From the NCBI GenBank assembly GCA_002340985.1, contig DDNC01000023.1:10681-74680 (forward strand): 64,000 bases of DNA, written 5' to 3'. Both the position numbers and the translations under genes were made by a program. The notes beneath the pieces are model-generated. The model was not told the origin of the DNA, ran no database searches, and saw only the letters and a program-made list of their open reading frames with translations. Shown in pieces: positions 25,186-34,722 of this stretch (positions are counted from its first letter, which is position 1; each line of letters starts with the position of its first letter). Origin of the DNA: Firmicutes bacterium UBA2530. Its GTDB lineage: Bacteria > Bacillota > Clostridia > Tissierellales > Sedimentibacteraceae.

Positions 25186-27243
25186 ATGAAAATTAATAGA
25201 TTTCGAACATTACGATTCAAATTAAGTCTTATAATAATATTGTTTGCATTAGTTCCTGTACTTGTTATAAGCTTTGTAACCATTAACAAGATGCAGGTTA
25301 ACACTATATCAGAGCAGAAGAAATCCGTTGAAAACCAATTATCCTTAGTAAGCGATAACATAGATGTTGTTTTCAGCGACATGCAGAATAACGTGTCTTA
25401 CTTTGCCGGAAGCAAAAATGTCAAGCTTTCAGACAGCACTATTTCATCCTATACAAGCAACTCCGGCACCAAGGCAATGACTCCTGGCAGAAATGGAGGA
25501 ATTGAGCAGGACATTTTTGAAAGCTTCAAAGAATTCGGAGTAACTCATCCAAATTATCAGTACGTCTACATGGGAACTGAGCAGGGTGGATATATACAGT
25601 ATCCCGAGGGTAACATGGACGGAGCCTTTGACCCGCGCCAGAGACCATGGTATCCGGATGCAGTTGCAAATCCAAATAAACCGGTGTTAGGTTCACCATA
25701 TTATTTTGCAACGGATGATGTTGTAATCATAGGTGCCTCACAGGCCATAAAAAATGCATCGGGCAAAGTTATCGGCGTTATGGCAATGGATATGAGCCTG
25801 GACAGCCTCACATCCATGTTTGAAGAAGCAAGCAAAGATTTTTACGGTTACTACATACTTGTAGGTGCAGATGGAACAATCTTATCAGACCCAAGCAACA
25901 AAGAAAATAATTTCAAGAATATTTCTGAAGTATATAACCCACAATTTGCCGCTGCTGTTATATCAAATGCTGATTTTGAAAGAGTAGAAATTGACGGTAA
26001 GAGCTATTTGATAAAAAGTATTTCTTCCGAAAATACAGGCTGGAACTATGTTTCTGTAGTGGACGAATATGCAGTTCGTGAGGTTGTGAGAAACACTGAA
26101 AAATTCGTTTATTTATCAATGGCAATAATCTTTGTGGCTGCGGGTGCATTTGCATTGCTGATAAGCAACGGTATTGCAAAGCCTATAAAGGCAGTGGTGA
26201 GATCAGCTAACGAGGTTGCTAATGGAAATTTCAATGTAAGGATTGATGCAAAAGCAACAGGTGAAACCGGACTTTTAATAGATTCTTTCAAGATGATCGG
26301 AAAAACCCTCTTAACATATAAATCCTATATTGAAGAGATCTCCCATATACTCAATCAAATAGCTGACGGCAATATGAATTTTCAGCTTGAATCGGACTAT
26401 ATGGGCGAATTCAGCAAAATTAAGGATGCTCTTCTTAATATTTCAAGGACACTTACTATAACACTTACAGAGATAAAGGTGGCCTCTGATCAGATAGCGA
26501 GCGGTTCTGACCAGGTTGCAGCAGGTGCTCAGGCCCTCAGTCAGGGAGCAACAGAGCAGGCTTCTTCTATTCAGGAGCTGTCCGCAACAATACAGGATAT
26601 TTCATCACAGATTGATGATAATGCCAAGACGGCGCAAAATGCCAACGTACTGTCAAACCAGGCCGGAAAAGGCGTCATGGAAGCAAATGCCGACATGCAG
26701 CAGCTTATGAGGGCTATGCAGGAAATAAACGACAAATCAAATGAAATAAGCAATATTATAAAAACTATAGACAATATTGCGTTCCAGACAAACATTCTTG
26801 CACTTAACGCAGCTGTTGAAGCGGCAAGGGCAGGAAGTGCAGGCAAAGGCTTCGCCGTCGTTGCGGATGAGGTCAGAAATCTTGCACAAAAATCAGCGGA
26901 AGCTGCAAAGGGTACAACACTGCTTATAAATGATACGGTGCAGTCTGTGAACAAAGGAACTCAGATAGCTGAAAAAACTGCCGCATCTCTGAATTCGGTT
27001 GTCAGCAAAACTGAGGATCTTACAAAACTTATAGAAAGCATAGCTCAGGCCAGCGTTCATCAGGCAGAGGGCTCCAACCAGATTGCAATAGGCATAGAGC
27101 AGATATCGGGAGTTGTTCAGACAAATTCCGCAACGTCTGAGGAGAGTGCCGCCGCAAGCGAAGAGCTTTCAAGCCAGGCAGTATTGCTCAATGAACTCGT
27201 AAACAAATTTCATTTAAGCGAGGATTCCGCACAAGAAGCATAA
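25186..27243 (+). CDS. Methyl-accepting chemotaxis protein with a dCache sensor
   Basis: A 685-residue chemoreceptor: membrane segment at about 14-34, periplasmic-type dCache sensor (about 40-295), second membrane segment (about 304-325), HAMP domain (about 327-380) and a cytoplasmic signalling domain with the hairpin tip FQTNILALNAAVEAARAGSAGKGFAVVADEVRNLA. In the sensor, RPWY followed later by PYY and a MDMSLD aspartate resemble the amino-acid-binding motif described for dCache receptors, though one tyrosine position is Phe. An amino acid ligand would fit this fermenter but is inference. It has its own promoter and terminator. Confidence 0.93.
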   Translation: MKINRFRTLRFKLSLIIILFALVPVLVISFVTINKMQVNTISEQKKSVENQLSLVSDNIDVVFSDMQNNVSYFAGSKNVKLSDSTISSYTSNSGTKAMTPGRNGGIEQDIFESFKEFGVTHPNYQYVYMGTEQGGYIQYPEGNMDGAFDPRQRPWYPDAVANPNKPVLGSPYYFATDDVVIIGASQAIKNASGKVIGVMAMDMSLDSLTSMFEEASKDFYGYYILVGADGTILSDPSNKENNFKNISEVYNPQFAAAVISNADFERVEIDGKSYLIKSISSENTGWNYVSVVDEYAVREVVRNTEKFVYLSMAIIFVAAGAFALLISNGIAKPIKAVVRSANEVANGNFNVRIDAKATGETGLLIDSFKMIGKTLLTYKSYIEEISHILNQIADGNMNFQLESDYMGEFSKIKDALLNISRTLTITLTEIKVASDQIASGSDQVAAGAQALSQGATEQASSIQELSATIQDISSQIDDNAKTAQNANVLSNQAGKGVMEANADMQQLMRAMQEINDKSNEISNIIKTIDNIAFQTNILALNAAVEAARAGSAGKGFAVVADEVRNLAQKSAEAAKGTTLLINDTVQSVNKGTQIAEKTAASLNSVVSKTEDLTKLIESIAQASVHQAEGSNQIAIGIEQISGVVQTNSATSEESAAASEELSSQAVLLNELVNKFHLSEDSAQEA

Positions 27244-27254
27244 TAACAATAAAA

Positions 27255-27296
27255 TAGCCCACAGGCAATTTTCATTGCTCAGTGGGCTGTTTTTTT
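27255..27296 (+). terminator. Terminator of the chemoreceptor gene
   Basis: AGCCCAC pairs with GTGGGCT, with an inner GCAAT/ATTGC stem, followed by GTTTTTTT. The convergent Lon-like gene ends at 27309. Confidence 0.88.
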
Positions 27297-27308
27297 ATAT
27301 GGATCTTT

Positions 27309-29786
27309 CTATTCTTCTGCTGCTTCCAACACCTTATTGAATTCCTTCAATTTTTGATTTGCCAGATAAAATATTGTGTTATCGGGATATTCGCCATAAA
27401 TATCAGGTTCTCCTGCAGGCAGTCCCGTCAAAAGCTCTATTCCTTCTTCAATTTTTCTGACGGAGTAAATATGGAATTTGTTATTTTTAACCGCTTCTAT
27501 AACATCATCCTTGAGCATGAGGTTATCTACATTGCTTTCGGGTATTATTACTCCCTGCTCTCCCGTCAGTCCTTTAAGTGAGCATATATCAAAGAATCCC
27601 TCTATTTTTTCATTAACACCGCCTATAGGCTGTATTTCTCCCATCTGGTTAACGGAACCTGTTACAGCCAGACTTTGTCTCACCGGAATACCTGAGAGAC
27701 TTGACAAAATTGCATATAACTCCGTACTTGAAGCGCTGTCGCCTTCAACTCCTCCATAAAGCTGCTCAAATGTTATCTGTGCCGTAAGCCCCAGAGGCTT
27801 CTCCTGTGCAAATTTTCCTCCCAGATAACCGTTGAGTGTTAGAACTCCCTTGGAATGTATGTTGCCGCTCATTTCAGTTTCTCTTTCGATGTTTATTATT
27901 CCGTCACTTCCTGAATAGGTACGTGCGGTTATCCTTGATGGAAGCCCAAAGGAGTATCCGGATGAGTTCATTACGGACAGTCCGTTAACCTGCCCCACTA
28001 CTGCTCCTTCAGTGTCTATAAGGACCTTTTTGCGCAATATCTGCTGCTGCATTTTTTCCTCAATCATATTGGAACGGTACTTCTTGTTTTTAATGGCCAT
28101 TTCAACATGGACTTCATCGACAAATTCAGAGCGGAATGCCTCTGATTCAGCAAGAGCAGATGCCTCGTATATAATTTCGCTCACAACATTAAATCTCGTC
28201 GACAGCCTATCCTGACCATCCGCCAGCCTTGAACCAAACTCTATTACTCTTGCCATGGCAGAGCAGTTCAGATGCTTCAGATTTTCTCTTTCACACATCG
28301 AGCCTATGAAAGAAACGTAATGCTGTATATTTTCAGGAGTTCTTTCCATTTCGACATCAAAATCCACGTTTACTTTAAACAGCTTTTTAAAATCCTCATC
28401 CATGGAAAGAAGGCTGTAGTAGTAATGGCTGCCCACCAATATAACCTTGACATTTAGAGGTATAGGCTGGGGCTTCAGTGTAACCGTAGGTATGAATCGG
28501 CTCTGCTCTCCTATATTTTCCACAATTGCCTGCTTGTATTTCAAAGCTTTTTTCAAAGCCTCCCATGCATATGGGTCCATAACGAGGTCCTTTGCCTGAA
28601 CTATAAGATATCCTCCGTTTGCCCTGTGAATTGCGCCGGCCTTTATCATTGTAAAATCTGTCATGGTGGTCATCATTTGAGTTTTATATTCTATTTTTCC
28701 AAAAAGATTGTAGTAATACGGATTGCTTTCCGCAACCACAGGCGCTCCTTCGATGTCCTCGTTATTTATAAAGAGATTTACCTTATATCTGGTAAATGGG
28801 TTTTTACTGTCTTTAGTTTCAGCTAACCTTGTTTCATGCAGGCTTTCATCCTCTTTTTCCTCCTGCTTGTCTTCATCCCCTATGTCAACGGCATATTCAT
28901 TTTTCAAAACTCTCGCACTGCTGAATATATCGTGATTTTCAGCAGCATCCTTCAGTACCTTATCAAGGTAATCCGCAATTTCTTTTATATCTCTGTATTT
29001 GTCTTTTAATTGAAGGACAAGTGGTTCGGCAGCGTTTAACGCCGTCTGCTTTTCTAAATCAACGGCCTGCTCTTCTGCAATTTTTTGAACAGTCTGTCCG
29101 TCTCGTATTTTTTCATCTATTTCAAGGGTTATTTTTGCTCTTTTAGACTCTATTTCTTCGCGCACATCAATGGAAAGCTCATTGTATTCCTCCGGAGTTA
29201 TAAGGCGATTTTCCTTTAAAGGAATAAGGAGAATCCTCTGTCCCGATTGTTGTATGCCGAATCCAGCATCAGTTGCAATCTTTTCTATTTCCCTCAGCAA
29301 TGATGCCATTTTTTCATTTGTTTTTCTGACAATGATGTCCTTTTTCTGCTGAAAGTTGCTGCCCTCAAATGCCTTTGGTATATATACGGTAAGGTTTGCA
29401 ATAAGTTTATCCATATCCTTCTGAAATACCTTTCCTTTACCGGAAGGCAGAGATATGGCCAGCGGCTTATCCCATTCGCTGAAGTTATTTATATAGCACC
29501 AGTCATGAGGAACTTCTCCGTTTTTCGCAATCTTTGAAACAACAGTCTGGGTATAGGTGCTCTTACCCGTTCCCTGAGGCCCTAAAACAAATATATTGTA
29601 TCCCTGTGCTCTCATTGACAGACCGAACTCCATGGATCTTACCGCCCTGTCCTGACCTATTACGCCGTCAAGCATGCTGCCGTCCTTTGACGTACTGCAA
29701 AACTTCAGTTCCTTTTCTATACTGCAGGTTTTTTTCAATTGTTCAACAGTCAATCTGTATTTGTTTGCATTGCTGAGATTACCCAT
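27309..29786 (-). CDS. Lon-like ATP-dependent protease (LonB/AAA_32 type)
   Basis: An 825-residue ATP-dependent serine protease without the N-terminal Lon substrate domain. GPQGTGKST (Walker A) is near residue 70, a long insertion with charged coiled-coil sequence follows, then a second AAA region (GGYLIVQAKDL). The C-terminal quarter is the Lon catalytic domain with GDSASS (nucleophile Ser) and GGVNEKIEGF (Lys of the Ser-Lys dyad). Such proteins degrade damaged or specific substrates in the cytosol. AAGGAGG lies inside the longer open frame, so I start at 29786 (MGNLSNANKY). It is alone on its transcript. Confidence 0.9.
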   Translation of the reverse strand: MGNLSNANKYRLTVEQLKKTCSIEKELKFCSTSKDGSMLDGVIGQDRAVRSMEFGLSMRAQGYNIFVLGPQGTGKSTYTQTVVSKIAKNGEVPHDWCYINNFSEWDKPLAISLPSGKGKVFQKDMDKLIANLTVYIPKAFEGSNFQQKKDIIVRKTNEKMASLLREIEKIATDAGFGIQQSGQRILLIPLKENRLITPEEYNELSIDVREEIESKRAKITLEIDEKIRDGQTVQKIAEEQAVDLEKQTALNAAEPLVLQLKDKYRDIKEIADYLDKVLKDAAENHDIFSSARVLKNEYAVDIGDEDKQEEKEDESLHETRLAETKDSKNPFTRYKVNLFINNEDIEGAPVVAESNPYYYNLFGKIEYKTQMMTTMTDFTMIKAGAIHRANGGYLIVQAKDLVMDPYAWEALKKALKYKQAIVENIGEQSRFIPTVTLKPQPIPLNVKVILVGSHYYYSLLSMDEDFKKLFKVNVDFDVEMERTPENIQHYVSFIGSMCERENLKHLNCSAMARVIEFGSRLADGQDRLSTRFNVVSEIIYEASALAESEAFRSEFVDEVHVEMAIKNKKYRSNMIEEKMQQQILRKKVLIDTEGAVVGQVNGLSVMNSSGYSFGLPSRITARTYSGSDGIINIERETEMSGNIHSKGVLTLNGYLGGKFAQEKPLGLTAQITFEQLYGGVEGDSASSTELYAILSSLSGIPVRQSLAVTGSVNQMGEIQPIGGVNEKIEGFFDICSLKGLTGEQGVIIPESNVDNLMLKDDVIEAVKNNKFHIYSVRKIEEGIELLTGLPAGEPDIYGEYPDNTIFYLANQKLKEFNKVLEAAEE

Positions 29787-29903
29787 TTCGTCCTCCTTTA
29801 TTTCATGCATATTTTAAATATACCCGTGAAATATGGAGATAAACTATAAAATTTTAAATAAATATCATTTCAAAATTATATAAAATATGGTAATATAAGT
29901 ATG

Positions 29904-29950
29904 TAAATAGGTAGTAGCAGAGTATGGCTGACACTCTCCACAAGGGGAGG
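29904..29950 (+). promoter_or_regulatory. Toxin mRNA leader: direct repeats and occluded ribosome binding site
   Basis: Three elements lie in the 5' part of the toxin transcript. TAAATAGGTAG (29904-29914) and TATGGCTGAC (29923-29932) recur, in the same order, at the 5' end of the convergent antisense RNA (complement of 30114-30124, one base different, and 30098-30107, identical). CTCTCC (29934-29939) can pair with GGGGAG (29944-29949) and would hide the Shine-Dalgarno sequence. A weak TAATAT box at 29891-29896 may be the -10 element. Confidence 0.7.
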
Positions 29951-29959
29951 TGATGCCTG

Positions 29960-30046
29960 ATGTTATCGGTATATGAAACTTTAACGCTAATGATTGCTTT
30001 CGCAACATTGGTTACGTTAATCATAAAAGATAGCAAAAAAAAGTAA
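29960..30046 (+). CDS. Holin-like type I toxin, 28 residues
   Basis: A tiny protein, MLSVYETLTLMIAFATLVTL followed by IIKDSKKK. A short polar start, one hydrophobic membrane helix (about 8-22) and a lysine-rich tail match the putative holin-like toxins related to the N-terminal part of TxpA and BsrE of Bacillus. Such peptides insert in the membrane and depolarise it when not repressed by an antisense RNA. GGGGAGG lies nine bases upstream of the ATG, partly closed in a hairpin. The stop codon lies inside the terminator stem. The gene is in the 387-bp gap between the Lon-like protease and the ABC permease and is too short for routine gene finding. Confidence 0.82.
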   Translation: MLSVYETLTLMIAFATLVTLIIKDSKKK

Positions 30047-30130
30047 TTACTCTGCGCAACCAGAGTAATTACAAGTAACCAACTTGTTTTGAAAATGGTC
30101 AGCCATATTTGGCCTGCCTATTTATATCTT
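30035..30130 (-). ncRNA. Convergent antisense RNA, probable antitoxin of the holin-like toxin
   Basis: Read on the minus strand from the promoter at 30137-30165, a transcript of about 95 bases starts with the same two direct repeats as the toxin leader, and ends in a perfect 12-bp hairpin, GTAATTACTCTG/CAGAGTAATTAC (30043-30072), followed by eight T. The hairpin DNA is shared with the 3' end of the toxin message, so the RNAs are complementary over about 60 bases there and at neither promoter. This arrangement matches RNA II of the enterococcal par locus. Confidence 0.7.
30072..30090 (+). terminator. Terminator of the toxin mRNA
   Basis: CAAGT, loop AACCA, ACTTG, then TTTT, directly after the larger 30043-30072 hairpin. 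The toxin mRNA would be about 190 bases long. Confidence 0.6.
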
Positions 30131-30136
30131 ATGTAA

Positions 30137-30165
30137 ATAATAACATAATTATACAAATAAATCAA
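30137..30165 (-). promoter_or_regulatory. Promoter of the antisense RNA
   Basis: TTGATT, a 17-bp spacer and TATTAT on the minus strand, six to seven bases before the first direct repeat of the antisense RNA. It is a better match to consensus than the toxin promoter, as expected if the antitoxin RNA must be in excess. Confidence 0.6.
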
Positions 30166-30173
30166 TAGAAAAT

Positions 30174-31343
30174 TTACTTATTTAATACCTTCACACCAAT
30201 GGTGAAATAAATCATTCCCATTAACAGCAGTATTCCGCTGGGAAGGACTGCGGCTTCAAAGCCCATACCGTTGGAGGCAATGGATTCTATTCCCTGCATT
30301 GCCCACTTTTGAGGGGTCAGCTCCGCTAAAAATAGCAATATTTTGTTATTTACTATTTCCAGCGGCCACATGCATCCGCCAAGCATGGATGTGCTTGTTA
30401 ATACTATGGGCGCCATGGAACCCAGCTGCCCCTGTGTTTTTATAAAGCCGGACATCATGAGTCCAAGGGATGTCACTGCAAAAACAAATGCTGCCGATAC
30501 AAGTAGGACACCTGCCATGCTGCTTCCCCAGTCTATTTTAAGCAGGTATTTACCGCACGCTATAAGCAACCCCATCTGCACCGCACCTGTGAGATATGCA
30601 ACAATCATGCTTCCGCCCAGGATTGAAGTTTTAGAAACAGGTGATATGAGCATTCTTTCCCATGTTTTGTACTGCTTGTCGCTCAGTATAGTCCCTATTG
30701 CAAAAACCATTGTATACATTGAGAAAAATAAAGTAAAACCTATCATTGAATGCTTTAGCCCGTTATATCCAGTTGCTGCGCCGGTTGCCGCCACAGTTGA
30801 GGTAACAGAAATCGGATTTCTGAATTTCCATGATTCCATAAAACTGTTGTACGCTGATTCCATTATTTCTTCTATATTTGCTTCATCTGCAGCGAAATGT
30901 ATGAAATCAGCCGTGAGCCCTGCTATTTTTATTCCACCCGACATTTTAAGCACAATTCCCGATACAGTTTCCTGAAGAGACAGTATTAATACATCATCCT
31001 TAACCTTCATAACTCCCAATGATATTTCGCTGCCCGCTTCTATTCCCTCGTGGAATCCTTTGTGCACAATCAGTGCAACAAGCACCTTGCCTTCTTCCAC
31101 TTCCTTAGATGCGTTTATTTTATCCGTCTCGGTAAAATTGAAACTTTTGTTTTTTTCCAGCTCATCAATAAAATATTCGGAATAAAAGCTTTTATCCTCA
31201 TCCACTATTACAACAGAAGGCTTGTAGCTATCGAAGGATGCCCCGAATATTGCCGTAAAACCCAGAGCCATGGCTGTCATAAGCACAAAAACCATAACAT
31301 CATCCCTAAGCCTTAACACTCTTAGTTTTATTATGCTCAGCAT
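30174..31343 (-). CDS. ABC-2 type transporter permease (second permease)
   Basis: A 389-residue permease of the ABC-2 exporter group: one N-terminal membrane segment (about 15-35), a large extracytoplasmic domain (about 40-170) and five or six C-terminal membrane segments from about residue 205, the layout of YhgE/DrrB-like permeases. It overlaps the first permease gene by 7 bp and should pair with it and the ATPase at 32697-33626. Substrate unknown; peptides, lipids or drugs are typical. Confidence 0.85.
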   Translation of the reverse strand: MLSIIKLRVLRLRDDVMVFVLMTAMALGFTAIFGASFDSYKPSVVIVDEDKSFYSEYFIDELEKNKSFNFTETDKINASKEVEEGKVLVALIVHKGFHEGIEAGSEISLGVMKVKDDVLILSLQETVSGIVLKMSGGIKIAGLTADFIHFAADEANIEEIMESAYNSFMESWKFRNPISVTSTVAATGAATGYNGLKHSMIGFTLFFSMYTMVFAIGTILSDKQYKTWERMLISPVSKTSILGGSMIVAYLTGAVQMGLLIACGKYLLKIDWGSSMAGVLLVSAAFVFAVTSLGLMMSGFIKTQGQLGSMAPIVLTSTSMLGGCMWPLEIVNNKILLFLAELTPQKWAMQGIESIASNGMGFEAAVLPSGILLLMGMIYFTIGVKVLNK

Positions 31344-32686
31344 ATCCGTTTCTCCTTCCTGCTCAGAATCATTACCGCCAATATTGCAAATACTGCCCCC
31401 ATAATTGTCAACGCAGAAACATAACCCAGAACCTCTTTTGCATTTCCGCCAGATATCACCTTCAAATATGCTTTCAGTGCAACGCCATTAAGTGAAAGGA
31501 AGCTGAGCCTTTGCATGAATTCAGGCATTACATCCAGAGGAAAGAAGCTTCCTCCTAAAAGAGCCATCCCCTGCACAATTGCCGATTCAAATATATTTGC
31601 CATCTTATAGTTGCCTGCTCTGTAGGTAAGTGCTCCCACAAATGACCCCAGCCCTGCTACTGCAACAGCGGCTGAAATACTTATCATGGCTGTAGCAATG
31701 CGATCACCCCATTGCACCTTTAGTGCAAAATGAGAATACACAATCATTATAACTGTCTGAATAATTGCAATTATAAATATGGTAATAGCCTTGCCGGCCA
31801 ATATTTCAAATTTATTTGCTCCGGCCACCACCATCCTTTGATACGTCTGATTGTCTTTTTCTTCTAAGAGCATTCTTCCTCCGTGGCCTGCAGCAAAAAG
31901 TATGAACATTGTCATCATTCCCGCAGCATAATAGTCCGCACTGCTGACAGATTTTCTGCCATCAAGCACCATATCGTCCATATTTACACCTATTGATTTC
32001 ATAGTGCTGCTCATTCCTTCCATCAGTTCATACATGCCCCTTAGGCTGTCACTTCCCGCACCGTTAGCCATGGCTGTTTCTATTACTACATTTTTTCCTA
32101 TAATAACTGTAGACATAGCATTGGCATATGCATCCATTAGTGACTTAACTATCTGACCGCTTATACTTTTGTCGGCATGCGTCAAAACCTCAATATTGAT
32201 TTTGTTTCTTAAAGGGGTTAGAAAATTTATTTTCATATCATAAATGAATTTCTCCGGAAGAATTACAACAGCAGAAATTTCATTGCTTTTCAAAAGTTTT
32301 AATGCCCGGTCTTGTTCTTCAATTCTATATGAAATAAACTCTGATATCTTTTCACTGTCTAAAAAATCATCAAAGAATATTTCATCCGTGATTTCATCAG
32401 AGGATTCCAATAAATCATTTATGTCTTTTTCATCCATGCCGCTTGACAAGAAACTGCTGTTCAGAGCAGCTTTAAAATTTGATTGATCTTGCTTTTCATC
32501 ATATTTTTTCACAACAGCTATATTTATCCGCTCCATAACAGCATTGTCGCTGTCAGCAAATGATCCCTTGAGAGCTAAGCTTAATATTGTAGTGAGTATA
32601 ACCGGCATCAGTATCATAATTGCCAGCGCTTTTTTATCACTGAGTATAATTTTTAAATCCTTTAAAATTATATTTGCAATTTTCAT
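31337..32686 (-). CDS. ABC-2 type transporter permease (first permease)
   Basis: A 449-residue permease with the same architecture as its downstream partner: a membrane segment at about 20-40, a long external region to about 245 and a C-terminal block of five or six membrane helices. The two permeases are only distantly alike, so the transporter is probably a heterodimer. It starts 10 bp after the ATPase gene. Confidence 0.85.
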   Translation of the reverse strand: MKIANIILKDLKIILSDKKALAIMILMPVILTTILSLALKGSFADSDNAVMERINIAVVKKYDEKQDQSNFKAALNSSFLSSGMDEKDINDLLESSDEITDEIFFDDFLDSEKISEFISYRIEEQDRALKLLKSNEISAVVILPEKFIYDMKINFLTPLRNKINIEVLTHADKSISGQIVKSLMDAYANAMSTVIIGKNVVIETAMANGAGSDSLRGMYELMEGMSSTMKSIGVNMDDMVLDGRKSVSSADYYAAGMMTMFILFAAGHGGRMLLEEKDNQTYQRMVVAGANKFEILAGKAITIFIIAIIQTVIMIVYSHFALKVQWGDRIATAMISISAAVAVAGLGSFVGALTYRAGNYKMANIFESAIVQGMALLGGSFFPLDVMPEFMQRLSFLSLNGVALKAYLKVISGGNAKEVLGYVSALTIMGAVFAILAVMILSRKEKRIC

Positions 32687-32696
32687 ACATCGCCCC

Positions 32697-33626
32697 TCAA
32701 TCCCTTAAGGCCTTGCCTGTCAAATGCAGGAAAACAGCCTCAAGATTTGGCTTTTTAACGTCAATTGATTCAATAAACCATCCGTTTTCGGTTATTTTAG
32801 CAATAATTTCCGCTGTAAGTGCAGTAGAGCCGCTTACAAATAAAACAATCATATCCTCGTTCAGCCTGCCTTCATATACTCCCTTGATTTCTTTAAGCGC
32901 ACTTAGCACGCTATCATTCATTGTGTTAAGCTTGATATTAATCTGAGTTTTTTCTTTTACGAGGTCAATAAGCTCCTGCTTATTTCCGGATGCTATGATT
33001 CTCCCTTCATCCATGATGCATATTTCATTGCACAGATACTCCACCTCTTCCATGTAGTGGCTGGTATAGATAATTGTCATTTCCTGCCTGTTAAGCTCCA
33101 GCACCGTATCCAGTATATGGTTCCTCGACTGAGGATCAATTCCCACTGTTGGTTCATCCATAATCAAAATCTCAGGCTTGTGCAATAGTGCCGCGCCTAT
33201 GTTAATCCTGCGTTTCATTCCGCCTGAGTATTTGTCAACTCTATCCTTCAGCCTGCCGTTCAATCCTATTACATCAGAAACTTCTGCTATCCTTTTTTTC
33301 AGTTCCGCACCCCTGAGTCCGTACACGCTGCCCCAGAATGACAAATTTTCATATCCTGACAGTGTGGGATAAAGAGCTATATCCTGTGGAACTACTCCAA
33401 GATTTTTCCTTATGATTTCCGGATTGGACAATATGCTTTTACCCTCAAGAAACACATCTCCGCTGTCAGGCTCCAGCAATGTTGATATTACTGATATTGT
33501 AGTTGATTTACCTGCACCGTTCGGTCCAAGAAGGCCAAACACCTGCCCCCTGCTGACCTCAAAGCTTACTCCTTCAACAGCCTTCACATGATTAAAGCTC
33601 TTATATAAATTTTCTACCCTAAGCAT
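32697..33626 (-). CDS. ABC transporter ATP-binding protein
   Basis: A 309-residue ATPase with GLLGPNGAGKST (Walker A), YSGGMKRR (signature), LIMDEPTVGIDP (Walker B) and a switch His in YTSHYMEE. The C-terminal 90 residues form the extra domain common in DrrA/NodI-type exporters. I start at MLRVENLYK (33626), preceded by AAGAGGTG, rather than at 33650, which would overlap the lipoprotein gene. Confidence 0.92.
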   Translation of the reverse strand: MLRVENLYKSFNHVKAVEGVSFEVSRGQVFGLLGPNGAGKSTTISVISTLLEPDSGDVFLEGKSILSNPEIIRKNLGVVPQDIALYPTLSGYENLSFWGSVYGLRGAELKKRIAEVSDVIGLNGRLKDRVDKYSGGMKRRINIGAALLHKPEILIMDEPTVGIDPQSRNHILDTVLELNRQEMTIIYTSHYMEEVEYLCNEICIMDEGRIIASGNKQELIDLVKEKTQINIKLNTMNDSVLSALKEIKGVYEGRLNEDMIVLFVSGSTALTAEIIAKITENGWFIESIDVKKPNLEAVFLHLTGKALRD

Positions 33627-33636
33627 TCTGCACCTC

Positions 33637-34614
33637 TTATTCCTTATCAAACAGGGATTTCATAACATCAGGTATTTCTTTCGCATTATCTGCTTTAATT
33701 GAATTTTTATCATTAAGAACCGGAAAATCAAATACTTGCTCCCTGTTTATGTCCCAGTTTTTAACGTTTAATTTATAGTCCGCTTCTCTGATTATGAGGC
33801 TTTTATCCTCTGCCTTTATGTGAAATTCTATATCTTCACTTACTATATATCCGTCAATATCAACCAAGGCCACATATTTAAAATTTTCTACGCTGTAATT
33901 TTCTGCATTGTCTCTTAAAAGCTTTATAACATCCTCAAAGGATTTTTTATTTTCTTTTGATCTGTATTCTTCATAGAGCTGTTTGAGATTAGTGTCCTTT
34001 GAAATGGAGTCCACTGTATCCGAAAATAGCGATTTTATCTGCTGGCTGCTCAATGTTATTGAATACTCGGATGTCTTGACTTCACCGTCAGGAGTTGTCA
34101 ATATAATATCCTTTCCCCGAAATACATTCTCCTCGTTCATCAGCTCAACCCATTTTTCCGAAATAGCCTTCATTGTGGATTCAGATATAATCTCTCCGTT
34201 TAATTTACTCTCTTCAATTGCAGATGAATTATTTACTTCATTCATCCTCATGTACTTCCCTGCAACGGGGAGCTTCATAATTATTTCTCCGTTGTTAAAA
34301 TACAGGTCGTAATCAAATCCCAGACCTCCAAAATTGATATAGCTTCTGAATATGCTTTTCTTTGCTTCTTCATCAAATGCCACATTGAAGCTTCCCTTCA
34401 TATCCTTGTAATAATCTAATTCCCTTATTGTCTCAGCCGACATACCTTCGGTATTGATGTCCACATTGGACGAAAATTCCACCTGTGTCTGACCTCTTGT
34501 TATTTGTTCTGTCTTTTCCAATGCCTTTTTATATTCCGCGAGATTATTCGTGTTGCACGCCGTAAGCGATAGCATAAGAACAAGTGTCAATGCTAAACAC
34601 ACAATTTTTTTCAT
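33637..34614 (-). CDS. Lipoprotein, exporter-associated
   Basis: A 325-residue exported lipoprotein with signal MKKIVCLALTLVLMLSLTAC; Cys20 would be lipidated. The mature part is mostly beta-type sequence and resembles the LppX/LolA-like lipoproteins often described as DUF6612-like; I am not certain of the family. It is the first gene of the lipoprotein-ATPase-permease-permease operon and may hand a hydrophobic ligand to the transporter or sense it. It follows the response regulator by 108 bp. Confidence 0.75.
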   Translation of the reverse strand: MKKIVCLALTLVLMLSLTACNTNNLAEYKKALEKTEQITRGQTQVEFSSNVDINTEGMSAETIRELDYYKDMKGSFNVAFDEEAKKSIFRSYINFGGLGFDYDLYFNNGEIIMKLPVAGKYMRMNEVNNSSAIEESKLNGEIISESTMKAISEKWVELMNEENVFRGKDIILTTPDGEVKTSEYSITLSSQQIKSLFSDTVDSISKDTNLKQLYEEYRSKENKKSFEDVIKLLRDNAENYSVENFKYVALVDIDGYIVSEDIEFHIKAEDKSLIIREADYKLNVKNWDINREQVFDFPVLNDKNSIKADNAKEIPDVMKSLFDKE

Positions 34615-34722
34615 ACTGCACCCCTTTAATGAATTTTATTTTATATTCAGTATAAACAACTGCGACCTGGATTTATAGTATCTGAAATCACAAATAAATG
34701 AATTATAATGTGACTTTAGTCA

